Assembly (NCBI GenBank): GCA_937897645.1
Contig: CALCNV010000086.1
Span: 1-42,509 of the forward strand
Source: an uncultured Lysobacteraceae bacterium
GTDB lineage: Bacteria; Pseudomonadota; Gammaproteobacteria; Xanthomonadales; Xanthomonadaceae
Length of the DNA: 42,509 bases
Reading direction: 5' to 3'
The notes under the pieces were generated by a model. The model saw nothing but the letters and a program-made list of their open reading frames with translations, made no database searches and had not been told where the DNA came from. A program made the position numbers and the translations under genes. Positions 40,659-42,509 of the stretch are shown one piece after another. How positions within the stretch are numbered: position 1 is the stretch's first letter; every line of letters starts with the position of its first letter.

Positions 40659-41819
40659 TCATTCCGGCTTCCAGAATGCCATGTCGCCGTATTCCCAATC
40701 CCATGGCGCGCCGGTCTCGCCGAGCACGAAGGCAACGAGGTGCGGGAATGCGGCTTCCGCGCGCACGTCGTTGGCCAATATCACCACGCAGCGGCGTCCG
40801 TGTTGCACGCATACCCAGGTGTTGCCGGTGCTGTCGTTGTGGCCGCCCTTGTAATAGCCGGGGCCTTGCGGGCCGTCGAAGACGATCACGCCCAGCCCGG
40901 CGGCAAGGTCGGCGCGGCGCTTTTCCGCGGGCAGCTCCGGCTGCAATGACGGAAACTGCGTCGCGGTGGTGATGGGCAGCTGCGGCTTCACGATTTGCAT
41001 GGCGCCCGCCGTGCCCAATCCCTCTGCGCGTATGGTGCCTGCGGCCAGCTTGGCCATGTCGGCAATGGTCGTGTCCATGGAACCGGCGGCGCGGACCTTG
41101 CTGCGTTCGTCATGCGGCTCCACGCTGCCGTCGGCGCGCCAGCCATCGGCGAGGTTGTTCGCGAAATCAGGCCGCCACATCATGCTGGTGTTGGCCATGC
41201 CGAAACGGTCGAACACGCGCCGCTGCATTTCCTCGCCCACGTCCAGGCCCAATCCGCGTTCCAGCACGAACTGCAGCAGGATCAGGCCTTCGCCGGAATA
41301 GGCGTAACGCATGCCGGGATCGAAGTGGAAGCGCAGCTTGCCGTCGGGTTCCAGGAAGGCGAAGTTGGCGAAGCCCGCGCTATGGGTCAGCAGGATGCGC
41401 GGGGTGAGTGCGCGCCAGCGTTCGTCGCCGGCCAGGTCTTTCCACGGTGCGTATTTGTCTTCATCCGGATAGTTCGGCAGCGGGCGCGGCAGGTACTCGG
41501 CGATGGACGTGTCGAGGTCCAGTTTTCCTTCTTCCGCCAGTTGCATGACGGTGTAGGCGAATGCGGCCTTGGTCAGCGATGCGCCGTACATGACGGTATC
41601 GGTGTCCAGCGGATCACCGGCCGCGTTGCGTGCGCCGTAGCTGCGCACGTGCACCACCTGTCCATCCTCGATTACTGCGATCGCAAGGCCCTTTGCCTGC
41701 GTCGCGGCCATAGCGCGTGCGACTTCCGCGTCGAGCGCGGCTTGATCGGGAACAGCAGCGTTTGTGGTGTGCAGGCAGAGCAGGGCGAGCAGGGCTGCGA
41801 TGCATTGACGGAGTTGCAT
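40659..41819 (-). CDS. Exported serine hydrolase, class C beta-lactamase/esterase-like
   Basis: The 386-aa protein has a signal peptide (MQLRQCIAALLALLCLHTTNA). The SxxK motif is Ser81-Leu-Thr-Lys84 (YGASLTKAAF), the second motif YAYSGEG (Tyr174-Ser-Gly) and the third a KGGHND-type segment. It belongs to the beta-lactamase/transpeptidase-like group (EstB, AmpC-like), which includes esterases and D-amino peptidases. Drug resistance cannot be inferred from the fold. ATG 41819 is preferred over the in-frame TTG 41834 because the signal begins there. It is first of a two-gene operon with the glycosyltransferase and carries an extensive inverted-repeat region upstream. Confidence 0.9.
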   Translation of the reverse strand: MQLRQCIAALLALLCLHTTNAAVPDQAALDAEVARAMAATQAKGLAIAVIEDGQVVHVRSYGARNAAGDPLDTDTVMYGASLTKAAFAYTVMQLAEEGKLDLDTSIAEYLPRPLPNYPDEDKYAPWKDLAGDERWRALTPRILLTHSAGFANFAFLEPDGKLRFHFDPGMRYAYSGEGLILLQFVLERGLGLDVGEEMQRRVFDRFGMANTSMMWRPDFANNLADGWRADGSVEPHDERSKVRAAGSMDTTIADMAKLAAGTIRAEGLGTAGAMQIVKPQLPITTATQFPSLQPELPAEKRRADLAAGLGVIVFDGPQGPGYYKGGHNDSTGNTWVCVQHGRRCVVILANDVRAEAAFPHLVAFVLGETGAPWDWEYGDMAFWKPE

Positions 41820-41851
41820 GGGCGTACTCGACAAGATAATGCATGGATTTT

Positions 41852-42004
41852 GTAGGAGCGAGGTAAGTCGCGATGGAATTTTTCAAGTTCTTTCTGGACA
41901 CGGATAAGGGCGGAAAAAATCGGAGTGGCTTACATGTTTTCCGCTGTTATCTGCCTTTATCCGTGCCAAATTCTTTTTTCTGTCGCGACTTACGTCGCTC
42001 CTAC
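41852..42004. repeat. Large nested inverted repeat
   Basis: The outer arms GTAGGAGCGAGGTAAGTCGC (41852 onward, 22 nt) and GCGACTTACGTCGCTCCTAC (ending 42004) pair with one mismatch over 22 bp. Inner CACGGATAAGGG (about 41898) and CCTTTATCCGTG (about 41955) pair with one mismatch. The total is about 153 bp with AT-rich middle. It has the form of a small non-autonomous element lying upstream of the serine hydrolase gene, between it and the zinc-ribbon gene. Confidence 0.85.
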
Positions 42005-42027
42005 GCGCGGTGATAGGGTTTTGCTGA

Positions 42028-42360
42028 TTAGGGTGAGATGGGTTGCTTGCCGCCGCAACACATGCATTTGCGGTAGTCGCCGGTGGGTGCGTGGCGCAGG
42101 CGTCCGAGTGCGCCGCCGCAGCCGCTGCAGGCGGGCTCTTCGCCACGCTGCCAGCGCCACATGCGCAGGGTGGCGATGCCGCCGGCGAGTAGTGCAGCCA
42201 GCAAGGCAATCGGTGGCAGCCATTTGGCGTAGGGCACCAGGCGCTTGAGCACGTCGATGTCGCCCAGCGCCGACGTCCACAGCATCGCGCCCAGCGCGAC
42301 GGCCAAGGCGACCATCGCGGGCAGGTAGGCGCGGAACAGCATCCAGGCGTATCGGTTCAT
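42028..42360 (-). CDS. Small membrane protein with a zinc ribbon
   Basis: The 110-aa protein has two membrane segments (about 8-28, VALAVALGAMLW, and 49-65, LPPIALLAALLAGG). The C-terminal zinc ribbon has CSGC (about 78-81) and CMCC (about 98-101). The ATG at 42360 has a good ribosome site (GAAGGAAT, about 8 nt upstream). No family was recognised. The two segments place the ribbon in the cytoplasm. The upstream stretch to 42509 (149 bp) contains no gene. Confidence 0.78.
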   Translation of the reverse strand: MNRYAWMLFRAYLPAMVALAVALGAMLWTSALGDIDVLKRLVPYAKWLPPIALLAALLAGGIATLRMWRWQRGEEPACSGCGGALGRLRHAPTGDYRKCMCCGGKQPISP

Positions 42361-42509
42361 CGGTGAAGATTCCTTCGAATGGGGAAGCTTACGCAGTGCT
42401 TGCGATAAGTTTCCGTGAGGAAGGCTTGGATCGATGCATACCGCGCCAAGCCTTCAGGGGTTCTACCCCGAAATCACGGACGGTTGTAAAAGGGTTGAAA
42501 ACTTCAATT

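Noticed and set aside
1..42509. tRNA or rRNA genes, or an attachment site next to the defence block
   Set aside because: No cloverleaf-type or rRNA-like sequence and no integrase were seen. The block's left border lies after aceE, and I could not find direct repeats that would mark ends.

Overview
This 42.5 kb window looks like a chromosome segment of a high-GC gammaproteobacterium of the Xanthomonadaceae/Lysobacteraceae (Lysobacter, Luteimonas or Pseudoxanthomonas type). The evidence is the strong GC bias of most genes, the 3' end of a gammaproteobacterial-type aceE at the left edge, and dispersed palindromic repeats that start and end in GTAGGGTGGGC. This placement is inference from style and content; there is no rRNA or other marker gene here.

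Left end (1-6711): after the aceE 3' end comes a compact block of five same-strand genes with visibly lower GC. They encode a C5-cytosine DNA methyltransferase, an unrecognised 283-aa protein, a ParB-like protein, a SNF2-type helicase/translocase and a PD-(D/E)XK (DUF3883-like) nuclease. Genes 2-4 overlap by 1-4 nt. I read the block as an acquired restriction-like anti-phage system of unusual composition, and it is the best candidate here for a poorly described system.

6712-13552: a GC-rich 21-bp tandem-repeat array, a small hypothetical gene, two divergent paralogous exported FG-GAP/VCBS beta-propeller proteins, an exported esterase and an exported Cys-rich protein. Several copies of an ~86-bp palindromic repeat lie between them. 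Four genes in the window use the terminal TAG of this repeat as their stop codon.

13553-23789: a serine hydrolase, an AraC regulator and a two-domain M16 peptidase run on the minus strand. An exported GH51-type arabinofuranosidase follows on the plus strand, then a small exported protein on the minus strand. Next is a three-gene operon of an SPFH/SHOCT protein, a double zinc-ribbon membrane protein and a small membrane protein, reminiscent of Bacillus YdjI/YdjG membrane-stress proteins.

23790-34616: a TonB-like protein, a probable frameshifted small gene at a 9-G run, two full copies and one relic of a 163-aa membrane-protein family, an HPP transporter-like protein, a YcaQ/AlkX-type DNA glycosylase candidate and a TPR lipid-envelope or periplasmic protein. 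These are followed by a transposase-derived DUF4096-like protein, a lone HEPN-like protein and a membrane diguanylate cyclase.

34617-42509: a pyridoxamine-oxidase-fold stress protein; a metallo-beta-lactamase-fold hydrolase divergent from a TetR regulator with a clear operator palindrome; a BlaI/M56 sensor-protease operon preceded by two TACA-N2-TGTA operators over a good sigma-70 promoter; a family 2 glycosyltransferase behind a class-C beta-lactamase-like hydrolase; and a small zinc-ribbon membrane protein. Two further inverted-repeat families fill the gaps. I saw no tRNA, rRNA, CRISPR array, integrase or intact insertion sequence.
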